DNA of 64,000 nt, from NCBI GenBank assembly GCA_948567375.1, contig OX419761.1, positions 25,732,501 through 25,796,500 on the forward strand. Reading direction: 5' to 3'. The notes beneath the pieces are model-generated. The model worked only from the letters and a program-made list of their open reading frames with translations. It was not told the origin of the DNA and ran no database searches. A program made the position numbers and the translations under genes. Source of the DNA: Lunularia cruciata. Lineage: Eukaryota; Streptophyta; Marchantiopsida; Lunulariales; Lunulariaceae. Positions 32,561-44,699 of this stretch are shown here, piece by piece (positions within the stretch are counted from its first letter, which is position 1; every line of letters begins with the position of its first letter).

Positions 32561-35388
32561 CATATATGTACATACTTCATACATAGTTAGTTAGGCTACA
32601 ATACAAAGATCTTGTCCCATGCTTGACACTTAACATAATAGTTGTAGATGACACTTGATATAATAGTTATAGATGACAAGTTGAGAGGCTAAGGTGGCCA
32701 TATCACATAGCCTACATCTACTTAAAATTAGGTTAGGTTAAGATAAGTAGATAATGTAATTAGCACTAAGCTCCTTAGATGAAATTAGGAGATTCCTAGT
32801 ATATTGTAGCCAATGGATCTCTTTGGTGGGTGGCTTTGAAACATATATAGGGCCTAGGCCCAATATTCCTCCCATCCATTTGGTGCATCATTCTTTTTCA
32901 ATAAAGAAATTTTATGCCATCAAGACTCTTGAGTTGGTGTAAGCATTTTAGTCTAGACTTTGTATGAATGACTACATGCTTAATTGAGTGGGAGTAAGGA
33001 ATCTTGATGTATGAGCAAAAGCACTTGAGTGAGAGGAATGATTTATGTGTGCAACTCTAAAGTTGTACACTAGAGTGTGCAACTTTAGAGGCTCTATAGA
33101 GGTCAAGAACAATATATAGATTGATTGCCAAACACCTAGAGTACTGTAAAGTAACACTAACCTATAAGATTCAATAATATAGTCATTTCAAGCCTCTTGT
33201 GACATTGTGCCTTATAGGAAGAAGCATATGCTATGTCACAATCATATTTGTTTGAGTGTTTGAGATCTTACTTCCTCTTATTTCATGTGCTCTAGGACAT
33301 TATCTATAAAACACCTTAATGCTACCAATCCTATATGATACAAAATTTGTGATGTGAATGTGGATTACATTACTTATAAATGCCTTTGGTTGGGCAACAA
33401 GGAAGGTAAAGAAATTCCAAGGCAAGGTGACCTTTGTGATAAATGAATTATCACATTTAGGAATCATTTGGATTATACTTTCAATGAATTTCATCACTCT
33501 TTGCACACTACAAAAACATGAACTTTGTTTGTTCATCTTTTTGTAGTTGCAAAGAGTGGTGAAATTACCTTCTTCTAGGAATGACTTTGCCCAATAGGTT
33601 AAATAGGAAATAATAGATTGTCATCATAGTGATATCTTTATCTCATTTAGTCATCTCCAACTTGTACCCTCGTGGGACCGATTGACTGGTTCTCACGACA
33701 ATATTACAAACTTGAACAACACCAAGTTGTTACAAAAGTAAAATTTAGTTTCCTTCTCCATAATGTACCAGAAGAGGTGTCACTACCCTCTCTTTGGAGT
33801 AGTTTTTTCTCAAGAGGTCAAATAGGAAATACTAAACAAACTGCAACATAAAGATACTTCTTTTCATTTCTAGTCATTTTTTACCCATATCCTTGAGTGA
33901 ATGACCTGTTTATACCAAATTTATTGATATTAGTGTGAAAATGAGTCACCACATATAGTATATGGTGTTTCACACCTTACACCAAGTGAACCTAAAAAAT
34001 GGTGTGTTGAATCTTTTTAATTTCTTCTCATACTCTTTGTCTTGATACAAGTCCCCAATTTTTCACCAACCATTTTACTACATAGTATTATTTACTAAAT
34101 GAAATCTCTAAATTATTTTTAATAATCATATATATAGGAAGGAAGGTTAGATACTTTTTTCCCAAGGAATACTAGTCATTTTTGTTCATTGAGATAGAAA
34201 TTTTGTGTTGAGATTAAATTTGGTTTGCACAAACTAGTGTATAAGTTCAGATTGAAAGGAACATCACAAGATACTTAAGAGTGGGCATTTTATCTAAAAG
34301 ATTGATGGTTTACTTGCCTTAATTTCCATAAATTTTGAGCTGAATTTTTTTACTACTCTAGTTTGGGATAGAAATTGCAACATGAAATTCTCAAACCATT
34401 GGAAGTAAAAAAGAATACATATGGATTTGAAGATAAGGGTGCTTTTGGAGCTCATGGTATATGATAAAATTTATTGGCAAGATTGGATATGATCTGTACA
34501 AGCTATTGTGAAAATTGCAACTTTGTTGGAAATTTTTTAGTCTTTGATTTGTATTTCTTAATTCTTTGCACTAGGTTTGATGAGATCTAAACAAATTGTT
34601 GAGAAAATTTTAATTAATGGGAATATCTCAATAGGGTTTTAAGTAATTTACTTGAGAGGTTGGTGGGTGTATAATCTTGGTATTACATTATTTTGATGGA
34701 TTTGATGATATTTTTTTATTACATTATTTTTATGGAGTGAAATTTTATTGTGTGCTCTAAGTTGGAGTAGATATTGCAATTTTCAACCTATTTAGAGTGA
34801 AGGGGAGCACATAAAACATTTATAGATTTGGAGCTCATATGGCATACATCCCTAGAGTTTTTTTCATTAAGGGTGAAACTTTGGGGTGGAATTTAGATAT
34901 GGTTTGGACAAGTTGCTATATAAAGTCCAATTAAAGAAGGTATCTCAAGAAGATAGAGTACGGATACTCTATTCTCTCCATTGGGTGATTTTAAACTTGA
35001 AAATTGGTGAGATACTTGAGAAAGAAAAGGATGACTACTAAGATACAATGTAATATGAATGATGATATAAATAAGTTGAAGCATTAAAGGGCAGTATGAC
35101 ATCCTTTCATAGTTGAGGTTGCATGTGTCATAGGAAATCCCTAGACATGAAAGTGCAACTTATGTTCATTATTGTGGAATCAAAGAGTTCAAGACTAGTC
35201 CTATAGTTTCTTCTTCTACTCTCTTTCTTCTATTTAGGAAATATATAATAGGATAAACAATGGTTTCAAGGAGGTTTTTCAAAAATAGTGTACAAGATCA
35301 AAACTTATAATGATGTAATCAAAGAACTCAAGTCTATACCTTCAAAGAGCAAAAGGATAAGAAGTCCAATCAACTTGCAATGATTCCT
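32561..35388. other. Unassigned AT-rich DNA with diverged duplications
   Basis: No gene recognised. Two pairs of diverged direct repeats can be followed by eye: about 33560-33680 with 33785-33900, and 34345-34450 with 34745-34850 (shared ATAGATTTGGAGCTCAT-like words). Confidence 0.4.
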
Positions 35389-36010
35389 TGTAATGTTTTA
35401 AGGACAAGAGAAACCCCAAAGAAAACACAAGAGAAACCCTAAAGAAAATGCAAGAGAAATACAAGGTTTCATTCCTCAATACTCTGATGCCGCAAAGGAG
35501 CACCTTGTCTTTATTATATAACAAAGAGAAACCATGCAAAGGGAACTATACCCTTGAATTAAATACATGGATTGGTAATATGCCAACAAGATCTACCCTT
35601 ATATTAACTACATGGATTGGTGGTGACATGTTGATCTTTGTCCTATTTGGTTGGTCAAAGAAGCTTAACCAATGGGAATCTTTGGGAAATCTTCCTATAG
35701 GAAGTTCATAACAACATGGGTGAGGTACTATTGGAAAGATCTCAAGAAGACAAAAATTTCATAGAACACAACACCTTTTTCTTATTGGAGGAAGAGAAAA
35801 TTCTATTTTTCAAGGCCTAATTCTTTTATTTAGACCTCCAAAATTGGCTCTAAAGTTTTTTGGATATTTTTGGCTTCTGCCATATTAGTGGAAGTACTCA
35901 TTTGTTGAAACCTCTATCTGATCTACTTAGACCATTGTATATAACATCCCTAAAGAAATTACAAAGCCAATTTCTACCTCTAGACAATTTGTCTAGCTAA
36001 TGGTATTACA
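35389..36010 (-). mobile_element. Solo LTR of the B type
   Basis: The 622-bp LTR in minus orientation has TGTAATG at 35389 and TATTACA ending at 36010. Flanks TTCCT (35384-35388) and TTCCA (36011-36015) match at four of five bases. It holds the conserved hairpin core at 35487-35525, two 45-bp units (from about 35550), and a 27-28 bp tandem repeat AAGAGAAACCC at 35405-35465 not seen in B. Confidence 0.88.
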
Positions 36011-37868
36011 TTCCATTGCAAGTTGCTAGACCTTGAGAATGAGAACACTAAGCTAGGTGGTTCTTCCATTTTTTGGGTCATACCTATGTGCATATTGAAT
36101 TGATCCAAGCTTATCATATGAGATAAGAAAATACTCATCTTCATATTTTCTTTTTCAAGTTTACAAATAAAAACTAGCATAATGTAGCTATTGTAAATAA
36201 TGTTGTTCTAAAGGGAAGAACAATCTGATTGGATCTCAATCTCACACCCTAAAAATTGAATCAAAGCCATTTAAAATTGCACATGCACAAGAAAAATCAA
36301 CAACAAGGATTAATTGCTTTCTCGAGAGATGTGCATGTAGATGAGATAAAACAAGATGTGTAAATAGAAATTCCTCACCCAGCTAGTATTGATGTGAAAC
36401 CTTCATCTGTTTATCAAGACAAGTCCAATAATATTTCCTCTATCTAGGATATAAAAGACATGATCAACTAAAAAAAGATAGAGGAGCATGAAGGAAACAG
36501 ATGGATGATTTGAAAAAATCTCAACTTGATGGATCAACATAGAAAAATTATACACACCATCATGGACCTGGCTTTGGCTGAATTGCAAATTTTATCAAGT
36601 CAAAACTACTCCAACTTGTTGAATTGGTCTATTGTCTTATAAGTGCACTATTTCATTGGTGACAATTGGTGGTGATGGTGCATTCACTTGCTATATTAGT
36701 ATTGTTACTCTGAAAATTGAAAGAGAAATTAAAATAAGTGCTTTGGAGTTTGGACTTGAGATTGGTTAAGTATCTACAACTTGTCATGTAAGTTTTAGTT
36801 GACACTAAAATCATAGGAGGTAAGAATAAGCATCTATCATGATATCTCTCTTTTAGTTTATGAAATAGCACACCCATATCACAAGGGACTAATTATACAA
36901 GTTAAAGCCAATCTGCTTTATGGTGATCTCACCAAGTTGATGCCATTTGAGTCATCCATATTGTTCCCTACGTGCTCTCATGACTTTGCATCATATTTCT
37001 TTATCCCAAATTGGAGAAGAATCTATCTATATATATGGTCTTTGTAAGACTCCAAATATTCCTCATCAAGATCTGTTAGATCAAAGATTGCTATCTACAA
37101 ATCTTATTAGAAAGAATTCTTAGGATTGAAGATTACTATCTAGAAGAATCAAGTCTTCTTTGATCACTCAAACTCTTTTAGTGATCAAGGCTATCTCTTA
37201 GGAAAGTATTGAATTCTCTTTTTTGCACTTTCTTTGGATTTGTTTAATTTTTTTCTTTGCTCTAGCTTATAAGGATGTGAAATTAGAATGCAGTAGATTC
37301 TCTTGTCTTATTGTATCAAACTAGGTTTGTTCATCAAACTTGCTAAATTAAATAAGATGAAAACCTTCTATGAAGAGAAAGTACACAATAAGTATCTTTT
37401 GGTCTAAGATGACAAACTTGGACCAATACAGGTTGGTGTATCAAAATAATCTTAACCAAGCAAGAAGTGTGTCTTAATTCTCCAATTTTGGAGAAATTGA
37501 AATACATCTATTTTTCACTTTTGAAAGAAATGTATTTGTCTTCTCATTCTCCTACTTCTGGTAGAAAATGTACTGAAAATTATTGGACACAATATCTTGA
37601 AATATAACCACCATTCCAACTTGTTTATAAGTCTATTAACCAAGTTTTCAAGTTCGTAAGTGGTATCAAAATAAATGGTCAAAGTATGTTAAAATATATA
37701 GCATAGTAATTATCTATTTCTTAAATAAATAAATAATTTATTAGTGAGGTAAAAAACCAAGTGAAACTAGTGAAATTTGTCTAAAAAACAATAAGTGATT
37801 TTACGATGTTTTATATGATAATAACAAAGCATAAAGAATTCTTAAACAAGGGCAACTGCATAGAAAAA
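36011..37868. other. Unassigned, no recognised gene
   Basis: AT-rich sequence with short open stretches only. I see no domain, RNA gene or terminal structure that can be supported. Confidence 0.45.
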
Positions 37869-37870
37869 AT

Positions 37871-38034
37871 GAAGGATGGGAAGACCCCATCAAGCTGTAC
37901 AAGGGAGAGACGACCAAAGTAAAATGGGCAAAAAGCACTTATTAAGAGGAAAAAGGTGACCACTTAGAACACGTGAAGGATGGGAAGACCACCTCAACCA
38001 GTACAAGGGAGAGAAAAAAAGAGTAAAATAGGGC
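37871..38034. repeat. Two direct repeats upstream of eL24
   Basis: Units at 37871-37929 and 37975-38034 share GAAGGATGGGAAGACC and TACAAGGGAGAGA. A third diverged unit lies on the other side of the gene at 40249-40306, in the same orientation. Confidence 0.85.
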
Positions 38035-38298
38035 TAGACCCCAATAATATCATTAGGGAGGTTGCTGCTGTTTTATTTCAAATAATTCCAACAACTCAGA
38101 GATATAAAGAAGCATCTATCTATGATAGAGATGTTTTGATATGAATTTAAACCCAAGAAACGAAAATTAGTGGGTAACAAACGAAATGGAAAAAAGAATT
38201 ACGAGACTGTATTTGATTCCCCAACAATAAAATGAATGTCTTCCTCCCACCCGCAACCAAGAGGGCAACCGCAACAATAGCAAGATGTGGATCTTTGG

Positions 38299-38415
38299 TG
38301 GGCCGGAGCAGAGAGACAGATGGCAGGGTGCCGGGCAGGCCTACTCGCGATTGTGAACTGAGCTCGTTTCACAGGCTCCCATACCTTATGAAGAGAGCTC
38401 TGGACAGTTAGGGTC
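38299..38415 (+). promoter_or_regulatory. Promoter-like motifs of the eL24 gene
   Basis: TGGGCC (38299-38304) fits the site II element TGGGCC/T common in plant ribosomal protein promoters. TTAGGGT (38408-38414) is a partial telo-box, the other motif typical of these promoters, about 45 bp before the ATG. No clear TATA box is seen. The role is inferred from motif and position. Confidence 0.5.
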
Positions 38416-38459
38416 TCTTGGGCACGATTAGGACCCTCTTTTCCTCGTAAGTTGTCGCG

Positions 38460-38951
38460 ATGGTGCTCAAGACTGAAATGTGCCGCTTCAGCGGTGCCAA
38501 GATTTACCCAGGAAGGGGTATTAGATTCATTCGAAGTGATTCGCAGGTCTTCCTTTTCGTCAACTCCAAGTGCAAGCGCTACTTTCACAATCGGTTGAAA
38601 CCATCGAAACTATGTTGGACAGCCGTATACAGAAAGCAGCACAAGAAGGACATAACCTCCGAGGCGGTGAAGAAGAGGAGGAGAACCAGTAACAAACCCT
38701 ATTCGAGATCTATAGTCGGCGCATCGTTGGAGGTTATTCAGAAGAAGCGTACTGAGAAGACAGAAGTCCGTGCCGCAGCGCGCGAAGCGGCGCTCCGCGA
38801 GATCAAAGAGAGGATTAAGAAGACTAAAGATGAGAAAAAGGCCAAGAAGGTCGAGGCTATCACCAAGACTTCGAAGGGGAGCAGCAAACCCGCAGCCACA
38901 AGGGTAGCAGCTCCCAAGGCCAAGACCGGCGGCGCTGGTGGCAAGCGTTGA
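38460..38951 (+). CDS. RPL24: 60S ribosomal protein L24 (eL24)
   Basis: The frame encodes 163 residues, the normal length for plant eL24, from [20 protein letters not shown] to the basic C-terminus ending GGKR. The N-terminal L24e zinc-ribbon domain (about residues 1-60) has the CRFSG and [16 protein letters not shown] signatures. The middle [18 protein letters not shown] and the Lys/Arg/Ala-rich tail (residues 105-163) are typical. eL24 sits at the subunit interface of the large ribosomal subunit; in plants it also aids reinitiation. The frame is continuous, without introns, although plant RPL24 genes usually have introns, so a retrocopy that stayed intact or acquired a promoter is possible. 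No poly(A) tract or flanking duplication is seen. The start is the first ATG after a C/T-rich leader. Confidence 0.96.
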   Translation: MVLKTEMCRFSGAKIYPGRGIRFIRSDSQVFLFVNSKCKRYFHNRLKPSKLCWTAVYRKQHKKDITSEAVKKRRRTSNKPYSRSIVGASLEVIQKKRTEKTEVRAAAREAALREIKERIKKTKDEKKAKKVEAITKTSKGSSKPAATRVAAPKAKTGGAGGKR

Positions 38952-39340
38952 AGATTTGAACCAGTTTGAAGAGTTGAATCTTCCTCATTTTTGCTAGGGC
39001 CTGTAACAGTCGATATTGGTGATGTATGCTCATTGTGGCAGCCCATAGTATGGTTATCACGCGTAAGCGTACAAGTCTGACGGTCAGTGAGACGCAATTT
39101 GTCTTGCACATGGTTTGCTCCTTTCTCGTCAATTAACTATGTGTGAACCCTAATTTGGGTCTCAGCTCGTTGAGGGTTATTGAAGTATGGATGTTGTGTT
39201 TCGCTGGTAGACTTTCTAATTCCAGTCTAATAGCTATTGATGACTTATCTGCTCGTGGCAGCCCCCAGCATTGGTTCTCACGTTATCGGTTAAAACTATC
39301 TATGAACCCTAATTTGGGTCTCAGCTGGGTGAGGGTACTG
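38952..39340 (+). other. 3' flank of eL24 with a duplicated 41-bp block
   Basis: No AATAAA is seen close after the stop. A block containing GAACCCTAATTTGGGTCTCA occurs at 39137-39177 and again at 39296-39336. A second shared block around GGCAGCCC with a following TGGTT.TCACG occurs at 39037 and 39257. The spacing differs between the blocks (159 and about 219 bp), so one copy has an internal deletion. Confidence 0.65.
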
Positions 39341-40248
39341 GAGCATGGATGCTGGGATTGTTGGAAGCCTGTGCAATCCAGTCCAGTCTCTGAACTCCAG
39401 ATTGGAGTAACAAAGATGCTCAGACCAGTCTGTTCGACTTATTGTCTTTCTAGCGTTTCGAGGAATGGGTCAGTATGCATTTCTTTAATCAAGGTTAGTG
39501 GCTTCATGATTAAATTGACTTTAAGTCGAATTCCATCATTAGTTACATCCCACTTATAATATCTCGCATGTACTGCGCTGGAAACTTGAGTTCTTTGAAG
39601 GAAAATGGAGAGGGGGGATGCTTGAATTCCGTGAAGAAGGGACGTGAGTGCAAAGAACAGAGCAGAGAAAAAACCTTGAAGAAAGAAGGTAGTTGAGAAT
39701 GCGTAAATATGCCATAAAGGTATTGCAGGGACGAAATCAATATCAAGACTGAACTTCTCAATACGAAAATGAAAGAGCAAGTTACAACAAAGATCGTAGT
39801 TTACAGGCAGAGATGTTTGGGCAAACTCAATATACCATGGTAGCCAGGTTTTTCAGAACACTTGAACCATTCTTTTAAAGTAAACAATTTCTTTTTTTCG
39901 AGCATTGTATATATGTAGTGGCACCTGTTCCTCCTAATACTGGATGTAGACCAGAGTTATAATACATGTCTAGTCCACCTTAGGAGTGGCTACAATATGA
40001 CCGTTACATTTATGGGGTTTTCAGTAAGGCACTCATAGAACACCGTAACGATTTCGTGTTCCGCAGTGCCTTTTAAATCTCCCACGAGAGGTCCTTTGAA
40101 CGCTAAATTCCGAAGGGTAGATCAGGTCTATGAAAACCCGGAGGAGTAGAGTGGACAATCGGTTAACACGGCTTATGGACTCATAAGTGCAGTGAAATTC
40201 CCCGAAACTTTTGTTCCTACTCCTCCAATGAAGAAAGGGCGACCACAC
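39341..40248. other. No recognised gene
   Basis: Moderately GC-rich sequence continuous with the eL24 island. Overlapping open stretches on both strands (39143-39780) lack any family signature. The CpG content falls after about 40300. Confidence 0.4.
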
Positions 40249-40306
40249 GACGGATGCGAAGACCCATCAAGCTGCACAATGGTGAGACAAAGAGGTAATA
40301 TGGGGT
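40249..40306. repeat. Third copy of the eL24-flanking repeat
   Basis: GACGGATGCGAAGACCCATC and the following GCTGCACAATGGTGAGAC align with the units at 37871 and 37975. Confidence 0.75.
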
Positions 40307-40536
40307 TGTGTCCCCATAGAGTCAATATGAGGAATCTGCCCTATTGTAACTAAGATGACCAAGTCATACAAAGTCATAGAGTCTATAAACAATTGGAGTA
40401 TCCAGAAAAGCATCCTCTAAGGTGATTGCCCTCTCATGGATTGCATTAGCCATTGCCCTGTCGAGCAATAAATACATGCTCTCTAAAATGTGGTACAAAG
40501 AATGAGAGTGAAAGTAGTAAACCTGGTGCTTAACAT

Positions 40537-40644
40537 GATAAGTTCTCATGCACTCTTTGACAAATATGTCAGATGCAGACTGTCACATAAGATAAGTTCT
40601 CATGCACTTTTTGACAAATATGTCAAATGCAGACCGTCACGTAA
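40537..40644. repeat. 54-bp tandem duplication
   Basis: Two units (40537-40590 and 40591-40644) begin GATAAGTTCTCATGCACT and differ at about five positions. Confidence 0.95.
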
Positions 40645-40924
40645 GTCTCTAAAACAAACTTATCACCAACCACAAAGCGATATGAAAATAGGGTAATACT
40701 TATGAATCCATGGAAATTGATAAGTTGAGGAATAATCAAACAACTCAAATAGTATAAGATCCATGGATAGAGTATCTCGAATCCAATAATAAGTAGAGGA
40801 ATAATCCGACAAACAGAATAGTAAGGTAGAGCTGGGTTTGAGAAATGTAGTTCTAAAGATTATGTGTTCAATACATCTCCATTCTAGATCTGCTTTACAT
40901 TACTTTGTACTACCATGTTTTTCA

Positions 40925-42640
40925 ATGCTAATTGATGGTCTAATGATATTCTATATTGATATAAATTTATCTATTTGAGTTATACGGAGATATAAAATTG
41001 TAGATATTATAATCAATGGATATAAAGCTTTGAGGACCCAAAGATTTAAAATCTAGAACCATTAAACAAATCCTATGCAATATGATTTTAGGGAAATTAT
41101 AAAACATTTAATTAGCTTATAATATATGATAGGATGTAAATTGATCTTCATGATGTACTTTCTTAAAGTTGAACCTTCAATTTCTAAGAGAGTACAAAAG
41201 TCTTTAGGATTAATATGTTGTTTAACTCTAATTTCTAATAAGTGCATTCAAGAAATACATGCAGTTCCATCTTCAACCTTATCTATGGACAATAATGTGC
41301 CTTATAGATCTATTACTAATGGGAGTCATAGAACATAATATATAATGTATAGGGTGATCTATTACTTATAGATCTGTTACTCATGGGAGTCATGGAACAT
41401 AATATATTATTAGTAAAGACTCATGGAGTGATTTATATGCTTCAAAACACACTTCTTTTCTTTTATAGCAAGTCTATTAGAACTAGAATTATATTGAGCC
41501 ATGATATTTTTAGATAAACTAAATATCTTAACAAAGATAGTGTTCTTCTTACTACACCAATGATCTAATGATATTGCATATTGATAGACATTGACGTACT
41601 TGAGTTATATGGAGATATATATTTTTAGACATACATAAATCAATGAATATAATGCTCAAAGGACCCCAAAGATTTAATAACCTAAAAAATTGAACAAACT
41701 ATATATATTATGAACTTACAGAAATTATTCAAATATTTAATTATTTTTTAAAATATTAATTGTATATAAATTGATCTTCATTTTCTTAAGTTGAACCTTC
41801 AATCTACATGAGAACACAAAAGTCTTTAGCATTAATATGATTTTTAACTATAATTTCTTCATAATAAGAGCAATCAATAAATACATTAGATTCATTTTCA
41901 ACCTTACCCATAGAACATAACGTGTAAAGATTTATAGAGATGATCTATACGCTTCCAACTTTCTCCTTCTATTGCAAGTCTATTGAGAATTAGTCCTATA
42001 TTAAACAATGATATATTTAAATGCGCTAAATATCTCACCCAAAGTTAATTTTTCTCAAGATACACCAAAGATCCAAAGTATTGTATAGTGATATAAATTT
42101 ATATACTTGAGTAATATGTAAATATAAATTATGAGACATATATAATCAATGAATATAAAGCTTGGAGGACCCAAAGAGTTAAGAACACTAAAAGATTGAA
42201 TAGATCCTAATATAAAGCTTGTAAGGCCCAAAGCGTCACAAACGTAAAAACATTGAATAAATCCTATGCAATATGAACTTAGGGAAATTTTAAGACATTT
42301 AATTTACTTGTAATACAGTGATAGGATATAAATTTATCTCTATTATGTACTTTCTTAAAGTTGGAGCTTCAATTTGCAAGAGAATACGGAAGTCTTTAGC
42401 ACTAATATGACATTTATTTCTAATTGATTAATAATAAGTGCCCTCAAGAAATACATTGGGTTTCATCTTCAACCTTATGTTAGGAACATGTGTAAACCTT
42501 TACATAGTGATCTATATGCTTTTAATGCACCTCTTCTATAGCAAGTCTATGAGAACTAGTTCTATATTAAGCAGTGATATATTTAAATGAGGTAAATATC
42601 TTAGCCAAAGATAACTTTTCCCACATTACACCAACATAGA
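40925..42640. repeat. Three-copy tandem repeat of about 500-630 bp
   Basis: Units start near 40925, 41555 and 42062. Landmarks repeat in order: a TTGATATAAATTTAT-like start, ATCAATG.ATATAA.GCT.GAGGACC, TAAATTGATCTTCAT, AAAGTCTTTAG.ATTAATATG and GCAAGTCTATTAGAA-like ends. The first unit is interrupted by extra AT-rich sequence around 41340-41560, the third by a short internal duplication near 42165-42240. No coding sense is recognised. Confidence 0.8.
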
Positions 42641-43079
42641 ATTCACAAATTATTGATAGAACACCATTTTGGTACAAAGTTCATAAAGTAGAGAACATAA
42701 TAACTACTCCTTGGTCACCTCTTATAGAGTAATTAGTTCCAACTTCAAATGAACATTCCACACTATAGACCAAACAACTACATCTATTTACCAATCAATA
42801 GATTGTGTAACATAATTAACTTTGTAAGGAAGTTTCTCATGTTCCATAGACCTTGCCCTAAAGACGTAAGTGAGAGCCAAGAACAAGGCTTTAAGATATA
42901 AAAATAGTATCTCAACAATCAATAAGATATAAGGATTTTGAGTCTTCCAACATACAAGAAGAATATTTTAACCTTCTCAATATTTGACCACCATGTCTTC
43001 TTAGTATCAGCTTAAGTATAATAAAAATTACAAGTTGGACAAGTGATGTGAAAAACACCCTTTTCAAATTCCTATATGG

Positions 43080-44110
43080 TAAGATGAGCAAGTCTACAAG
43101 CTTTTCATTAATGAATAAAAAGCTTTAAGCCTTATTATTCTTGCCAAGTAGAGCAACTATATCTTGAAAAATCTTGAGAAAACTCAATCCTCAAATACTT
43201 AAAAATAAAATATTGCTCTAACGACTTAAAATCAAAGAATAATGGTGTGATATACTTAAAACATAGCATAATCATCTTAAAATTATCAAGGTGAACTTCA
43301 TCTTTTTTTGGTTGCAAAAGACAAGGAGATAATTTAATAACTTCTTTAACTTTGTAGGTTACTAGAAAGGAAAACCACATCACCTTCATAAAGAAGTAAG
43401 TATATCATCAAAGGACCAATCTGCACACCTGTAGCTCCTACATCCAAGATTACTCTTTCTAAATCATCAATTAAGATCCCAAATAATGTTGAAAATAAAG
43501 AACAACCTTGCATCACCTAAATTGTGCTAAGGAAATCTTTGGACTTCAAAGAATCTAGTCTCACAACCAACTTCTCATAGAGTTTAAATATAACACCAAT
43601 TAGATTTGGAAACTTCAACTTCACTAAGGCTTTCACTTAGAGCTTGCTTGAGTACATCCTCAAAGGTCTTCTTGAAATCAATAAGAATGGCATAAAGACC
43701 TTTCCCAACACTATTGAACATTCATCACAAGATATGAATCAGTAATAGATGGTCCAAAGTATTATAGTCTGATCTAAAACATGCTTTGTAGCTAGCACAA
43801 ATGTTAGACTTCTCATTCCAAGTACTCAATAAGGATTAAAAAACACTTCTATATAGCTTAGCAAACATACTACCAACTAGAATGGTGTGATATTTTGTGA
43901 TTTAATTCATCTTTTCTAGATTTGTGAATAAAAACTACCTACTTCAAGTGTTAACTATCAAAGAAGCTACAACAAGTAGCTTATTCAAGAGAAGTGAGTA
44001 TAATCCAAAGTGAGTATGAGAATCAAAAGATCACCACCTTATTTCACAAGTTGAACACAAATTCCATTGAGATCTTTTGCCTTACCATTATCTGATTTCT
44101 TTAACTAAAA
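43080..44110 (-). pseudogene. LINE reverse transcriptase remnant
   Basis: The minus strand shows NGKAKDLNGICVQLVK (about 44082-44035). Further on come KFPNLIGVIFKLYEKLVVRL and VMQGCSLFSTLFGILIDDLE (about 43520-43460), the LINE GC-L-P-LF motif. Then LLLYEGDVVFLS (about 43400-43365) stands where YADD is expected; the active site reads Y-E-G-D, so the core Ala-Asp is lost. Confidence 0.82.
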
Positions 44111-44699
44111 TTTGACATAAGCGTCAAAAATGGTTGAAAGAAGTCCAATGCTAGGTGCCATGTATAGAACATCTAAAAAAAAGTATAGATCCTTCATATA
44201 GTAGAGATCCTTCAAATCCAAAGATTGTGCAAAGAATCCAATGATAATTTTTTTCCAAAAAGCCTTGGGATTTTACCTCACTTGAGTACTCAACTCAATC
44301 TCCTTAAGCCTTAGAAAAGCTCTCTTTTGCACTTCACCAATTGCATGTAAGAAAGAAAAGCAAGTTTCTATGTAGTGTGATCAAGAGATTATCCATAGCT
44401 TTGATCCTTGCAACTATGCAATCTTCATCATTCCACTTTTTGCAAGGAAGACTAAGTCTCCTCTTGTGAGATCCTCTTGGAAAGAAGCTAATTAAAATAG
44501 ATTAAATAAGTTTAGGATGCTGATCATTACGTTGCTTATAATCAAAACTCCACTCCATAATACCCAACTTCTAATGGATAGCTTGTTGGTACAAGTCTTT
44601 TTTGTGAAATTCTAGATTTGGTTTCCTTCTAGAAGCATGCTCAATAGGTAATTTTTCTCTAGGAAGCCAAGGAAGAATGAGATCAAAGGATAGAGGTAC

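Noticed and set aside
29681-33546. Small plus and minus frames of 60-90 codons (29681, 30370, 33300, 33358) as genes
   Set aside because: Length is near chance for AT-rich DNA, no start context, homology or partner is visible.
38199-38588. 129-codon minus-strand frame overlapping the eL24 start
   Set aside because: It runs antisense across the promoter and first exon of a clear eL24 gene, with no recognised domain.
39143-39780. Overlapping open stretches of 110-138 codons on both strands after eL24
   Set aside because: They overlap duplicated non-coding blocks, have no family signature and oppose each other; the CpG-richer base composition alone lengthens chance frames.
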